64,000 nucleotides of DNA from Tanypteryx hageni. Taxonomy: Eukaryota > Arthropoda > Insecta > Odonata > Petaluridae. The translations under genes and the position numbers were made by a program. The notes beneath the pieces are model-generated. The model had not been told where the DNA came from, did no database searches, and saw only the letters and a list, made by a program, of their open reading frames with translations. The stretch is taken from the NCBI GenBank assembly GCA_028673005.1, contig CM054116.1, positions 129,495,547 through 129,559,546 of the forward strand, written 5' to 3'. This document shows, in pieces, positions 12,220 through 23,944 of this stretch. Numbering within the stretch: the stretch's first letter is position 1; the number at the start of each line of letters is the position of its first letter.

Positions 12220-13317
12220 CATTGTTGCCAAAGTGGTCGGTACCGACCCCCTGGGGTCGGTACCCAGGGGGTCGATGAGAGTTAAAGGGTCGTTAGGGGG
12301 TCGGTGAAAAATAAATTGGTCTTTAGGAGGCTTTTTAGAAATTTTAATATTCAATATAAAATAACAGAATCTAAATTTCGCCAATAATTGTTGTTAAAAA
12401 CATATTTCTTGCATTTTCTTTGATATATTTTAATTAAGAATTCAAAATTTAATGAGTCCCAAAATCGTTTGCAAGGTAAGGATATCAGTCTCATTCAAGC
12501 TCGAACAGTCTTGCTTGGTTATCAAAAGAAACTTGAGCTATTAAAAATGTTCTTATCAATGAGGGACTTCAAATATTTTGCAAATCTTCAGAAACTGGAA
12601 AATGAAGAAAATGAAAGTATTACTGACAATGTTTTGGAGATATTTGTTAACCATCTTAAAGAGGTAATCCATGATTTCAGCATTAGATTTGCAGACCAGG
12701 AAAATATGCAAATTCCTGATTGGATTGTATCTCCTTTTGACTCCTATTTAAACCATAACAGCATAGAAAACCAAGACATTTCTTATGAACTTATAAACAT
12801 GTCTGTTGATCTCGAAGCAAAAGCATTGTTAAAAAATAAGACTACCGACTTATTTTGGGCAAATGAAATAATTAATACTAGATATCCTAAAATTTGTGCA
12901 ACAGTAGTACCTTTTATTTTAGCATTCCTCACTTCATATATGGTCGAAGCTGGATTTAGCTATGCTAACACACTTATAATTAAGCAGCGAAACATGCTGA
13001 ACTTAGAAGAAAGAGGAGAATTAAGATTAAAGCTTACAATTCATGAGCCCAATGTATATGGTCTAGTAAAAAACAACAAGCCCACCCTGCACACTAAAAA
13101 TAAATTTTAGTTCAGTATAAAAATGTCATGTTACTTGATTAATTGTAAATGTTTTTTAAAATACAGTTTATTATAAACTACCGTAATTATTATTATTCAA
13201 AAACCTTTCCTAAAATAGATTTAAAAAGTATTTAATATCAAAACTTTCACTGGGGGTCTCCGGATTTTTATGGCATCATCAAAGGGGTCGTTGAGATATA
13301 AAGTTTGGCAACCCCTG
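12220..13317 (+). mobile_element. Internally deleted hAT element
   Basis: The right end, read on the - strand, starts CAGGGGTTGCCAAACTT. The left end reads CATTGTTGCCAAAGTGG, sharing the GTTGCCAAA core. Just inside the left end a GC-rich subterminal palindrome alternates GGTCGG and CCGACC (12235-12280). Only the C-terminal part of a transposase remains (12469-13110). I found no clean target duplication, so the left boundary is approximate. Confidence 0.68.
12469..13110 (+). pseudogene. hAT transposase C-terminal half
   Basis: The frame reads RLQGKDISLIQARTVLLGYQ, then a helical stretch, and ends with the hAT dimerisation region: FLTSYMVEAGFSYANTLI, then KQRNMLNLEERGELRLKLT. These are hallmarks of the ZBED/SCAND3-type hAT C-terminus. 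The first codon of the open stretch is TTG and no in-frame ATG precedes it. The N-terminal zinc finger and first catalytic aspartate are missing, so this is a 5'-truncated transposase inside an internally deleted element. The remaining 210 or so codons are uninterrupted, which suggests moderate age. Confidence 0.75.
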
Positions 13318-13624
13318 GCTTAAATTATATATTATTGAAGCCTGCAAATCGACGAAAAGAATGAATGCATTTGAAGCGCCGTGAATGTATGCAATATGTG
13401 GGCCACGGTGTATTGCTGGTAGTAACATTTCAGGAGTACGTTACCGGAGACTCGGTTACGCTTCCATTTCAATTAATTTTATGGCCAATCAAACATTAAA
13501 ATTAAACAAGGTATGGGCAAAAGACTTTTTATTCATTAAACCTATTAATTTTGTTAAAAATGAAATGAATGTAAACATTATTCTTGTAGTAAAATAGCGT
13601 CTTTTAGTTTTTAATTTCGTTTCC

Positions 13625-13824
13625 AACTTAAGCCCTATTTTTTTTGTTCTGCCCATCCGTCCGCCCGTCCGTATGTTTGTTCGCGGCTTCTACGGACCGG
13701 ATTTTCATGGCATTTCATATTAAGGAGTTATGGCGACCGATATTAAGGAAATGGTATAAGCGGTTGAAATATTGCGCCTCTTATTAACAAATAATCCAAA
13801 ATGCCATCGCTGGATGCATTACGG
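13625..13824 (+). repeat. Fragment of the GTCC-type dispersed repeat
   Basis: After GTCCGCCCGTCCGTATG the sequence reads CGGCTTCTACGGACCGGATT and then an ATTAAGGAGTTATGGC stretch. The same string of words is found at 15320-15430 and, more diverged, at 35010-35080. It continues after 14587 across the hAT MITE at 13825-14578, so the MITE inserted into this repeat. Confidence 0.6.
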
Positions 13825-14578
13825 CAGTGGTGGCGCGACCTTCTCTAGCACGCGTGCCAAAATTACCTTAATAAAAGAAAATTTGCCTATTGGCGTGCCA
13901 GTACCTATCACAACAAATTGGTGTATATTCGTATAATATAGTGCATAGTATGTCTTTTTACACACAGGAAGACATATATACTAAATGATTCAAATGATAT
14001 ATCGACAACAAAGTAAGAAATATAGTTTTTTCAAGTTTATCGAATTCTTTGTACGAATCCCGCATATTCAAGACTTGACAAATAATATAAAACGCTAACG
14101 AAAATAGGTTGCATTAGATGATAACGTTGACGGAGTTATCTTTGGTGGAGGTGGAACTCTCTTAAAAGAAACAAATTAGGTATCTCATGAAAAATCATTA
14201 TACGTAAAAATGATTAAATAAATGACGGCAATTAAGTAATGAGGAAGATGAATGACATAAGCGGAGTGATCCAAGGCATCAACTTCCGTTTGACAAATTC
14301 CAATTAAATACTTATCAGATGTTAACGATATACTAATAAAAATGTCAAATAGTTAATTCAGTGCTGATGCCAGGGGCAGATTGGGCCGCCGGCGAATAAT
14401 CATAATATAACCGTATACAAAGCCACTTTTTTGCATCGTCTTAATACCTATATTTATTACATTTCTGAGGTCATTTTTGCATGTCACTGTGTTAGCGAGT
14501 GGCACGTTTTATTTCGATTTCCATTTTGTGGCGTGCCAACGTAAAATAGTTCCGCGTGCCAAAGGTTCGCCATCACTG
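13825..14578. mobile_element. Non-autonomous hAT element (754 bp)
   Basis: The left end reads CAGTGGTGGCGCGACCTT. The right end on the opposite strand reads CAGTGATGGCGAACCTTTGG, followed by CACGC. The flanking 8 bp are CATTACGG (13817-13824) and CATTAGGG (14579-14586), one mismatch apart, as expected for hAT insertion. No coding frame of transposase length is inside. An internal GTGCC-rich pattern near both ends is typical of this hAT group. Confidence 0.85.
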
Positions 14579-14970
14579 CATTAGGGGAATGCCTTTTGGA
14601 ACATGTGGAAGTTGTGGCTGAATATATTATCATTTTGTATGCTGATGGTTCTGTCCGTGATTTATAAAATAGATTACGTTGCACACTTTACTTTGACGGC
14701 TAGGTTAGTTTGGGTGTTGTTTCTGTATATATAATCTTACCCCTATGGCGATAGTATCGTACTGGTGGGGAATATGTCAGTTTGACACACCTTTACCTAT
14801 TTTAGTTTCTAACGATTTTGAAGCAGTTTAAAAACTTTACCGATTATTTGTCCTATACAGCATACGATAGCAATACCCTATATGTACGTTTCTATGCTAT
14901 GTTTCTGAAACGGAAATTAGTAGGAAATTTTAAACCTTAAGTGTGGCAGCTTCCTCACTTATCCTATATA

Positions 14971-15150
14971 CAAGGTGCGGCAGAAAGAACTCCCCGACAC
15001 ACACTCCCCACTCCTGTACCCCCGACACACACTCCCCACTCCTGTGCCCCCACCCCACGCGGTTGCAAAAGGCACGCTGCGTTCCTGTACCCCCACCTCA
15101 TCCCTAGCTAAGCCCCTCCCAAATCGGGGAGTTCTTTCTGCCGCACCTTG
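14971..15150. mobile_element. 180-bp MITE with 27-bp perfect inverted ends, TA target
   Basis: The left end starts CAAGGTGCGGCAGAAAGAAC and the right end is its exact complement over 27 bp. The element is bounded by TA on both sides (14969-14970 and 15151-15152), which fits a Tc1/mariner-type MITE. The core is C-rich and begins with a tandem duplication of about 30 bp (CGACACACACTCCCCACTCC twice). The perfect ends suggest recent mobility. Confidence 0.85.
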
Positions 15151-15289
15151 TATTTTATTTATTTATTAGTTTACAGGCAATACAAAATTAAAATTTTGTG
15201 TAAAATGGCAAAATATTAACCAAAGAAAATTGCAAAGTCTGCAAAATAAAACAATTCAAACTTTTCCTCTGCAGTACTTTTTATGCGCT

Positions 15290-16110
15290 TTTCGTTTCCA
15301 ACGTAAGTGCTTATTAGCTCCTTTCTGTCCGTTCCGCCGTATGTTTGCTCGAGGCTTCTACAAAACGGATTTTCATGAAATTTCATATTAAAGAGTTATG
15401 GCCAACGAAACTAAGGAAATGGCATAAGTGGTTCAAATAACAATCAGGGGTGCCACTTTACTGGAAAAAAATAACACACTTTCCTTCATATCTAGTAAAA
15501 TATCAATCATACCGAAAATGTGACCAAAAACTTGATAAAACTAGCCAAATAAAATAATTCTGTCCTAAACATTTTTATCGTAATTCGCTTTCAACTTAGA
15601 ATAATTCATGCATGAATACCTAATTGTTGTAAACGTAAACAGTCATATTAATATCTGAAATGAAGAACATCTGCTATAATTACGAAAATAGTTTTAATTT
15701 CTTTACGTGGGCACGCAGCATTTTGTAAGCGGAAGGAAATGGATTATCTGCAACGAAGAAAAGAACGTAAACGTAGATCTTACAATTACTTAAGTCAAGT
15801 GATGTATGTTTAAAATTATTTTCGATTAAATGACTAATTCCAACTGATTAGAAAATAAATCGATAATTCAAAAATTTAATATTTCCCTGTCATAATTTCT
15901 GATACATCGTTTTGTAGTATTTAGTCATAAAAATCGTGTGTATTCGTTTATTAATGCTCCGTCTTTTGGGGGAGGATGAAATTTCTAATAGCCACGGAAG
16001 CATGATCAGTTCGAGGTGTTTCGCTCTTTTATGGCGTGCCTTCGCTCAAACTATATCGTATAGTACAAATATTCAATAACACGAAACGTGCCTATTTGCG
16101 ATACACGGTA
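15290..16110 (+). repeat. Dispersed repeat family C, copy 1 (empty-site reference)
   Basis: This stretch matches 34800-35940 in order. Shared blocks include CGGCTTCTAC, GTTGTAAACGTAAACAGTCA, a GAAGGAAATGGATTATCTGC block, and TAAGTCAAGTGATGTATG. At the end it reads ATATCGTATAGT directly followed by ACAAATATTCAATAACACG, whereas the second copy carries an inserted palindrome at this point. More diverged pieces lie at 43430-43640 and 60780-61200. Class unknown. Confidence 0.65.
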
Positions 16111-17165
16111 AACTTCCCTATCTTGTTAGAGATACTTATATGGAAACTAGTGTTGATTTTTTTGAATTGGCTTGGTACATATTTCGTTAAATCAATCCTA
16201 ATATAGTCATGCAAAATCTTTCATTTAGGAGTCTTAAAATAACATTACACTAGTGAACACAATGCGCAAAAAAGAACACTAGATTTAAAGGGACCAAAAT
16301 ATTGCAAAAAAATATCGTTTTGATATCGGATAAAGATAAAGATTTGGTATTAAAAGATACAAATAACCAAATATTGAATATAATTAGAAATAAAATAAGA
16401 AGGAAGAACCGAAGAAAGGATCGAAGAAGTGAGATAATTGTATTTGGGTTCGTTGTGGAAGAAACGAGAGAAAGTATGGGATTGCGGAGTAGACAACTAT
16501 AAATGTTAAATTACAAAATGAACCAAAATGAAGAACGATAGTTAATAAGCCAATATACCTATTTTATTGAATTAAATATTTGTTTATTTATATATTTGTA
16601 TATATAAAATTACGAAAATGAATTATCATGCTCAGTATCATGAGCCTAATCCAATTGTTGGTCAAGATAACTTCGGAAAAACAGTTGAGAAATAGAATCA
16701 AATTTGTAACTTTTTTACTTTAAAATAAATTATTTTTCCTTTCCTTAAAAGTGTATTTGTTTAAATTTGCCTTAACTAAACATGTATATCGCACGTTTTT
16801 ACAATTCTTAATTTTACAAATAACTTCAGTTGAAATAACCAAAGGTTTGTGTTGATATAATTCCCTTTAAACATCTTTTGCGATATATTTCTTTGCGTAG
16901 AATTTGTACTTATTTTGAACGTTATCGACAAATACTGAAATTTTCAAAATCATTAATAATACCATGTTTAGTTTATTGATAGAAAATTTGTCTTAGTCTT
17001 TCAAGATCTGGCGAATATTAAGTACCTCATTTGCATTTTTAACAATTTTAATTTGATTTTATGAACTCAATTATGGTAAAATATAAATAGAGCGTCGCAT
17101 TGTAACTCATTAACTACAGTAGATAATTTATGATTTATTCCGACGGTATACTATATTTTTTTAAT
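16111..17165. other. AT-rich DNA without recognised features
   Basis: No coding region or transposon end was recognised. A short lysine/arginine-rich open frame at 16302-16502 lacks any family motif and looks like chance. Confidence 0.5.
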
Positions 17166-17167
17166 CT

Positions 17168-17420
17168 ACGAGGGGCGATCACATAAAAACCACAATTTGT
17201 GCTGTAAAGCTCAAGAGAATAGATATTTTTTGGAACAACGATATTTATATTTCGACATAATCTCCCTAAACATCACCACATTTCTACCTTCTCATTGCAG
17301 TACAAGTTCGTGTACTTTATCTAACTAAAAGGAATTTTCATTATGCCTGAACCAGTTTGGGACACATTTTTAAGCTCGTTTTCCTCAGGAAATTGAATCT
17401 CATAGATGGCTTTCTCAATG
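17168..17420 (-). pseudogene. Mariner-like transposase C-terminal relic
   Basis: On the - strand the sequence encodes KVHELVLQ, then after a frameshift GDYVEI and a stop (about 17252-17330). This is the usual C-terminus of mariner-type transposases of the insect HTH group. The 3' flank runs to GATCGCCCCTCGTA at 17169, which resembles a mariner terminal repeat abutting a TA. The matching left end is not found, so only the 3' part survives. Confidence 0.45.
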
Positions 17421-20400
17421 GTCCAAACTAATAGAAATCGAATAGTGTTAAATAAGGACTATAATTCGGATGAATAATCTAACAAATAATGGCCGCTGAG
17501 GAAAACGAAAGAGGATTCTGCCCGACGGATTAATCGACTGAGATGGTGATGCTTGACTACAAGCGCTTCTCTATCTTTCTATTGTTCTTGTTTATCTCTC
17601 TCCCGTATCCTATTTCTTCCCCGAGTAAAAGAAATGAGAGAAAGCAAAGGGAGAAAGAGAAAAATCTTTTCTGTCCTTGAATAAGGTCGAAAGCGAAGGA
17701 CTAAGTTTGATGTTTCAAGGGTCTGTATGGGAGGTAAACGTCGATGCATGGTAGTCAACAGAGGAAGGAAGAGAGTGGAATCGGGGGAAGAGAAGGTGAG
17801 AAGAGGTGGGATTAGGAGAGTGGTCTTCTTTTCGTAATCTTTCCACATCTACCCACCCCGGTCTTTTCCGCTTACGTCACTGTTGCGCTCTCTCTTTCTC
17901 TCTCTCTCCCTCTCTCTCTCTCTCTATCGCTTTTTCCAGGACATTCCATGAGAGAGATGAGTATGAATTCCACACACATACACTTATGCGGAGATTTTTT
18001 ACATATCGATTTCCTGAGATAAAAATCTGCCACGGTAGCTGTACTGCATCCGTTAAGATAAAAAGATGCACCAAATGGATAAAAATATGAAAGTGACGTA
18101 AATGTACTTCCTTTGTTGAGAGTAAAGGGAAAATTAACGCGGAGCCGTGGATGTAATGAGAAAATAAGGTGTGGAAATACATAAGGAAATAAAGAAATTA
18201 GATCATTTTTGAGAGATAAAAAATACAATATTGAGCTTATCTTATGGCTGTTATACAATATGATGAAGGTAACTTTGATAGCCGTTGAGGGAATCAATGA
18301 ACCAGATGCGCATTTCGTATACAAAGCAACCGTTCTCAGTGGTGAGTCCAGGACGTGTGATAAACTAAATACTCAGCTGATATGGTTAATTTAACCGGCT
18401 TATAGCTATCAAAGTCACATTAGTTGTTATGAAAGATATTTGATAAAAACATGTTTATTACATTTTATACACTAGTAATCATACTATATATAAAAATAAT
18501 TTAGTGTCTGAGGCGCTGTCCTGTCAAGTATAAGAATGTATCTATAACTCAAAAACTACATAACATAGAGACAAGTGGAATGTTTCATTTTAACCGCAAT
18601 AACAAGTACCGGGTAGTATGTTGGTTTTAAACCGACTCATTCACCCAATTTATTTAAAAAAATATATTTTCTGATTTCATTTTTCCCATTTAAATGCATC
18701 GAGATCAGTGTAGAATATTTATCATGTATACATTAAAATTACTAAATATCAACGTACAAAATCAGCGCTTGTACTGAAGGACGAAGAAAAGTATGAAGTT
18801 TCATTTTCTTATGATGCAGTTTCCAATACAAATCGAATTTTTCCAAAATTGATCTTTAAAATACAAAATGTCGCGGTTTTTTCAATGAAAAAGTTTTCCT
18901 TTCCATGTCGACCGATATTTTTGCCAATCGCAATACTGTAAGCCTATGACATTGATATGAATTCAAGGTCAGTTAATTATCCATGTAAATAAACGTTTCA
19001 AATATTAAAATACTAACAAGGGGAAGGAAGAGAGAGAGAGATGGAGAATGGGAGGAGGAGGGAGAGAGAATAGGAGGAAGGGAGAGAGAGGGAGAGAATA
19101 GGATGAAGGAAGAGAGAGAGGGAAAGAGAATGGGAGGAAGGAAAAGAGAGGGAGAAAACAAGGAGTGGAAAATGTATTTATTTGTTGTAAGACATTGTAA
19201 CTAAATAGTTTGTCACACTCTAACGACTTTTGACTATTCTTTTTATCTTTGATCTTCGTTTGTTATTGCTTTTATAATTTTTGTTAGTCTTCGCGGTTAT
19301 TTCTTTGTTCTTATTTGTTTGTTACTCATTTTGCCAATCTCTCCCGACGTTTGATTCTTCTTTTCTATTCTTTCTTCGTTTATTATAATATTTTTTTGAC
19401 GTTTCTCAAAATTTCTCGCAGTAAAGCTGCGGGCTATCTACTAGCTTTAATAAAAATTTAGATTTATCACACTTAAAAATTACATAACTGATTCAATGTT
19501 TAGAGTATTTTTCTAATGGTATGCTGATATTGCGTAAGAACAAGGCTAAGTATTATACACCCAGTTTTATTGATAAGATCGAAGTACTTATTTGTATGTA
19601 TCAATTATATTAAAGGCGATAAACTCATGAAAAAGTATGATAGCGGATTTTTTTCATAGAATCTTACTTATAAAAATGCTTCGCCGGGTTGGTATTCAAT
19701 CCTAACAAAAAACTGAAAATTCGAAAAATTTCCATTCTCCGTTCCTAAAGAGTACTTTCTGGTGTAATTTGGCGTTAAAACTCGGCATGTAAGCGGTAGA
19801 TCACGGGGTAAATAAATCGCGATAGGTCAGTCCGATTTCGACGAAACTTTAATTATAATACTCGGCGTGAGGTTCTGCATGTGACAAATATGCAGTTGTC
19901 TAACATAATTAGATGGGTTCGATTCTCCATTTAATTTACACCTAAAAGAGTGTAAGACATCTTTCGTTTACCTTTTAAAATTACTTATAATTATCCTAAA
20001 AATCAGAAACATAAACCATCTTACGTGCAAAAGAACGAAAATTTATTTTGCTACCGTAGATTTCCAAATAGTATTCGAATTGACTCATGAAATTGTTTTG
20101 TAGACGAAAAATTTTAAGTTTTTGGTGAATAAAATAATTCGTTGCCAAGAACAACTAGCATTGTTGACGTACTTCTAAAATTATAATGGACCGTCTTGGG
20201 AAAAGGAAGGAAGACGGGAATATGGGGAAAAGAAAGAGTGAATGATAGAAGGAAGAAGAGAGAGAAGAGAAAGAGAAAAAGAGGGAGGGAGACAATGAGG
20301 GAAAGTGGAAGGTTGGGAAGGCGGGAGGTTTGATGGGAGAGAGGTAGGGGCATATAGGGAAGTAGAGAGGGAGGGGATTGGAAGAAAGGGACAGAGAGAA

Positions 20401-20547
20401 GCCCGAAAATACGAATAAATATAATTTTATACCTTAAATATATGCCGAAATGATAAGGCTCAGGGTTGCAAACGGGTAACAGACGAATTCGCCTTGTGGA
20501 GCGAGGCATGGGGTTGACGCGTGAAGCGTGTAGAAGTAGAGCCTCTA
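17421..20547. other. Non-coding DNA with purine-rich low-complexity tracts
   Basis: Low-complexity tracts dominate: CT-rich at 17885-17935, GA-rich tandem at 19021-19160 (imperfect units of GGGAGGAAGGGAGAGAGA), and GA-rich again at 20196-20400. These tracts open frames rich in Ser/Pro/Leu on one strand and Arg/Glu on the other, which I do not accept as genes. A dispersed repeat at about 18480-18750 is related to 25170-25420 (shared phrases around AACTC-AAAACTAC and TTTTTAAACCGA). Confidence 0.55.
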
Positions 20548-20588
<41 letters not shown>

Positions 20589-20645
20589 TATTATATATAT
20601 TATATATATAATATAATAATATTATATATATATTTATATATAAGA
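20548..20645. repeat. (TA)n microsatellite
   Basis: An almost pure TA tract with short TAATA interruptions sits directly to the left of the Penelope-like terminal unit at 20646-20802. Confidence 0.9.
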
Positions 20646-20802
20646 TGACTTCAGGTTGGCGAGCTGCTGGGGGTGTCGAAGTGACACACGTGAAACGAAC
20701 GCAAAAAACACGGAAGCTTTTGGGAACGATCCCTTCTTCAGCCGTCATCTTATTGGTGAGTGCTCACTGGGCTTCCTTATCCCAACAACTTGTTGCCATC
20801 TA
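20646..20802. mobile_element. Penelope-like terminal unit, single copy with inverted core
   Basis: The unit reads GATGACTTCAGGTTGGCGAG, then a CTTCTTCAGCCGTCATC block, then GGTGAGTGCTCACTGGG and CCCAACAACTTGTTG. The same two blocks form the arms of the palindrome at 26644-27017, but here the first block is in the opposite orientation relative to the second. It is bounded by AAGATGAC and GTCATCTT, a short inverted repeat. On the - strand a hammerhead-like core can be seen: CTGAAGA, a GGGA...TCCC stem, then an AAAA where GAAA is expected. No reverse transcriptase is nearby. (TA)n tracts flank both sides. Confidence 0.45.
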
Positions 20803-21869
20803 TATATATATATATATATAATATAAAATTGCTTTACGTCTAAAGCAAAAGAATATATTTTAATTCCATTTTCGTTGAATAATTATGTCTTTGAAAATTT
20901 CAGTAGTTCTGTATTCTGATGCATTAGTAACTTCTTCCTCTATTCGCACTTATTATTAATTTTATAAAGTATTTTGGACTCATATTTTTGTCGTCCAAAT
21001 AGATTTTCATCTTTCATGCCACTGTGCCACAAAGAAAACCAATCTCACCAAAAGAGTTGAAAGACAGTAAATAAATGGGTCACTACTCTGCCAGTGACAG
21101 GCTTAGGAAGTGAGAGTGGAAGACGAAATAAGATGATTCAGGAGAAGCAAATCTCTTTGTATCAGAGGGGGCCGAAAAGGTTAATGGTTTGGCTAAAAAT
21201 CAGCGTGAATCAGTAGCGTATCTAGAAATGGGTTAAGGGGGGTGTTTTAACCCTAGTAGTCCCGGTAATTCAAATACTGACCCAGATTTTGACTTAATGT
21301 CCCGTTGTCCCGATAAAGTTCTTCGGGACACCCATTTGTCCCGGATTTTTTGGTTCTGTCTTACAAAATCTCCTCGCCACAAATATTTCATAAATTTGCT
21401 TAATCGGAATCACATTATATTATTACAAGAACTGCTTATTCAATCTTATTAAGATCAGTGGCATTCCTATTTTTCGGCATTTAAATTCAAGAACAGATCA
21501 CAGAGATTAAGAAATTGCATGGCTTTTGGTTTGTGTTTCGAGAACATAATGCCCATGTAGAAAGAACGTTTCGAAAATAAATTTTGTATGATCTGACAAA
21601 CATAACAGCCTTGGCGTTTAAACAATCAATACCATTATATTATGTGTGTTTAAATTAAATATGAATTTTCAAGTTATTTTTCAATAATTAAAAATAATAA
21701 AAATTTGAATGAGACAGGCAGGCGTAGTATAAAAAATTAATGAAAAAATATATAAATTTATATAAAATGAAACATAAGCCATATAGTGTTATTTTATTTT
21801 TTATGCTATTTATATACATATTTAACTTTATTATTTGTCCTTAAAGTAATTTTTATCTTTAAATCGTGA
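20803..21869. other. Non-coding DNA
   Basis: A short (TA)n at 20803-20822 is followed by unremarkable AT-rich sequence. At 21210 a CAGTAGCGTATCTAGAAATG string resembles a hAT-type terminal repeat, but no matching right end or target duplication was found. Confidence 0.45.
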
Positions 21870-22148
21870 TATATTGAGATATTTCACTTATAGAAGTACT
21901 ACAACTTCAAAATTTGGCAAAAATGTGTAGCATTAATACCCCATAATGGAAAAAGTATAAAATTCTTAAAATTGCAAAGTTTTGGGATTGTTTTAATCCA
22001 TTATTTTTACATAAGGGAAAAACGAAAATCGCTCCGGAGGTGAAATACTTAGAATTAAAAAAATATTTGTAATGATGAAAAATGAAAAATAAATGTTTTT
22101 TTATTTTGAGATGATATGCTTGCAGAATGCAAACACCAACTACTAGTA
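21870..22148 (-). repeat. Truncated unit of the palindromic Helitron-like family
   Basis: These 279 bp correspond to the terminal third of the unit that makes up 22162-23688. They end at the same CACCAACTACTAGTA terminus and face the neighbouring element head to head across a 13-bp spacer (22149-22161). The inner part of the unit is missing. Confidence 0.7.
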
Positions 22149-22161
22149 CGATATATAATGA

Positions 22162-23688
22162 TACTAGTAGTTGGTGCTTGCATACTGCAAGCATTTCATC
22201 TCACCTTGAAAAAACACTCATTTTTCCGACAGATATATCATCATTACAAATATTCTTTCAATTCTAAATATTTAACCTCCGCAGGGATTTTCGTTTTTCC
22301 CACATGTAAAAATAATAGTTTAAAACAATCCCCAAATGTTGCAATTTTTAACATTTTACACTTTCTCCATTATGGGGTACTAATGCTACACATTTTAGCC
22401 AAATTTTAAAGTTGTAACATTTCTAGAAGTATAATATTTTTCTAATTGTTTAAATTTAAATAATTTTTAACGGCCGCCACAATTCATATATGGTAAAATT
22501 GAAATGTTTATTTGTGCAAATTTACTATTCTCTAAATAATTTGAAAATTTCAGCTTCCTAGCTCATCCCGTAGTACCTAAACAGTTATCCATTTGTTTAA
22601 ACTTTAAGAATTTTTAACTGCCAAACAAATTAAAATATCAAAATTTGTATATTCCCTATTTCGTTATTTTAGGAATTCTACTTACAAAAAAAATTTCAAC
22701 TCCGTAGCACATTCAGAAATACATAAACCATGAAAATTTGTTTAAACAATTGCGAATTTTTAGCGGCCGCATTGCTGCACTTTTTCAAAATTTTCGTTTT
22801 TTCTAGTCGGTTTTGCACAAAATCCTACCTATGAAAAAAATTTCGAATCTCCAGCACATCTGGAAGTGCCTAAACATTAGTATCCTCCTGTTATATGTTA
22901 TATGTTATCATATGTTATATCCTCCTCTGTAAGAGTCGTCGATATATAATAGATATAACAATGTAGGAGGATACTAATGTTTAGGCACTTCCAGATAAGC
23001 TGGAGATTTAAAATTTTTTTCTTAAGTAGGATTTTGTGAAAACCCGATTAGAAAAAACGAAAATCTTGAAAAAGTGCAACAATGCGGCCGCTAAAAATTC
23101 ACAATTGTTTAAACAAATTTTCAAGGTTTATTTATTTCTGCATGTGCTACGGAGTTGAAATTTTTTTAATAAGTAGAATTCGTAGAAAAACGAAATATGG
23201 AATAAACAAATTTTGATATTTTTATTTGTTTGGCAGTTAAAAATTCTTAAAGTTTAAACAAATAGATAACTGTTTAGACATTACAGGATGAGCTAGGAAG
23301 CTGAAATTTTCAAGTTATGTACAAAGTAGTACAATTGCACAAATATGCATTTTAATCTTTCCATAAACATATTGCGGCGGCCGTTAAAAATGTTTAAAAT
23401 TTTAACAATTGGAAAAATATTATTTCACTTCTAGAAGTACTACAACTTTAAGATTAGGCAGAAATGTGTACCATTAGTACCCCATAATGAAGAAAGCATA
23501 AAATTCTTAAAATTGAAAATTTTTGGGATTGTTTTAATATATTACTTTTACATAAGGAAAAAACGAAAATCGCTCAGTAGGTGAAATATTTAGAATTAAA
23601 AAAATATTTGTAATGAAGAAATATGAAAAATGAATGTTTTTTATGTTGAGATGATATGCTTGCAGAATGCAAGCACCAACTACTAGTA
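22162..23688. mobile_element. Giant palindromic element with Helitron-like termini (1.53 kb)
   Basis: Arm 1 (22162-22889) and arm 2 (22965-23688) are inverted copies of each other over about 725 bp, with scattered mismatches and a 75-bp AT-rich centre. Each outer terminus, read outward, shows a hairpin (TGCTTGCA, 3-nt loop, TGCAAGCA), then CCAACTA, then CTAG followed by T. A hairpin a few bases before CTRR-T is the Helitron 3' signature. The inner end of each arm is AGGAGGATACTAATGTTTAG. No Rep/helicase ORF is present, so it is non-autonomous. The short ORFs in the arms mirror each other and have no homology I recognise. Confidence 0.7.
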
Positions 23689-23944
23689 TATTCATAGAAC
23701 TAACATTAATCCTTCTGTCTTTACAAACGTATTCTAACATTCCCGTACTTCTCCTCCCTCATCTCTCCTACTTTCTCTGTTCCGACTCCTCTCCATCGAT
23801 ACCCTACATCGAATACATTTAAAATTGCGCTAGCAAAGATTTATTTCGTACCAAACTGTTTCGAAGGTCAGTTAAATGTTGCATCTTTTTTGTCTTCTTT
23901 CAACGGCTTTCTCCTCTTCTCTTTCGTCTCACTTCACCCCGTCC

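Noticed and set aside
12212..13325. Target duplication of the internally deleted hAT
   Set aside because: The flanking 8-mers do not match convincingly, so none is claimed.
17872..18324. 150-residue open frame on the - strand
   Set aside because: Part is CT/GA low complexity; no motif, no splice partner.
21205..21240. hAT-like terminal repeat CAGTAGCGTATCTAG
   Set aside because: No opposite end or target duplication was found nearby.
21907..22409. Two similar open frames (LVVGACILQA and relatives), also at 23534 and 33234
   Set aside because: They recur only because they lie in inverted copies of the palindromic repeat; no family motif and no consistent start.
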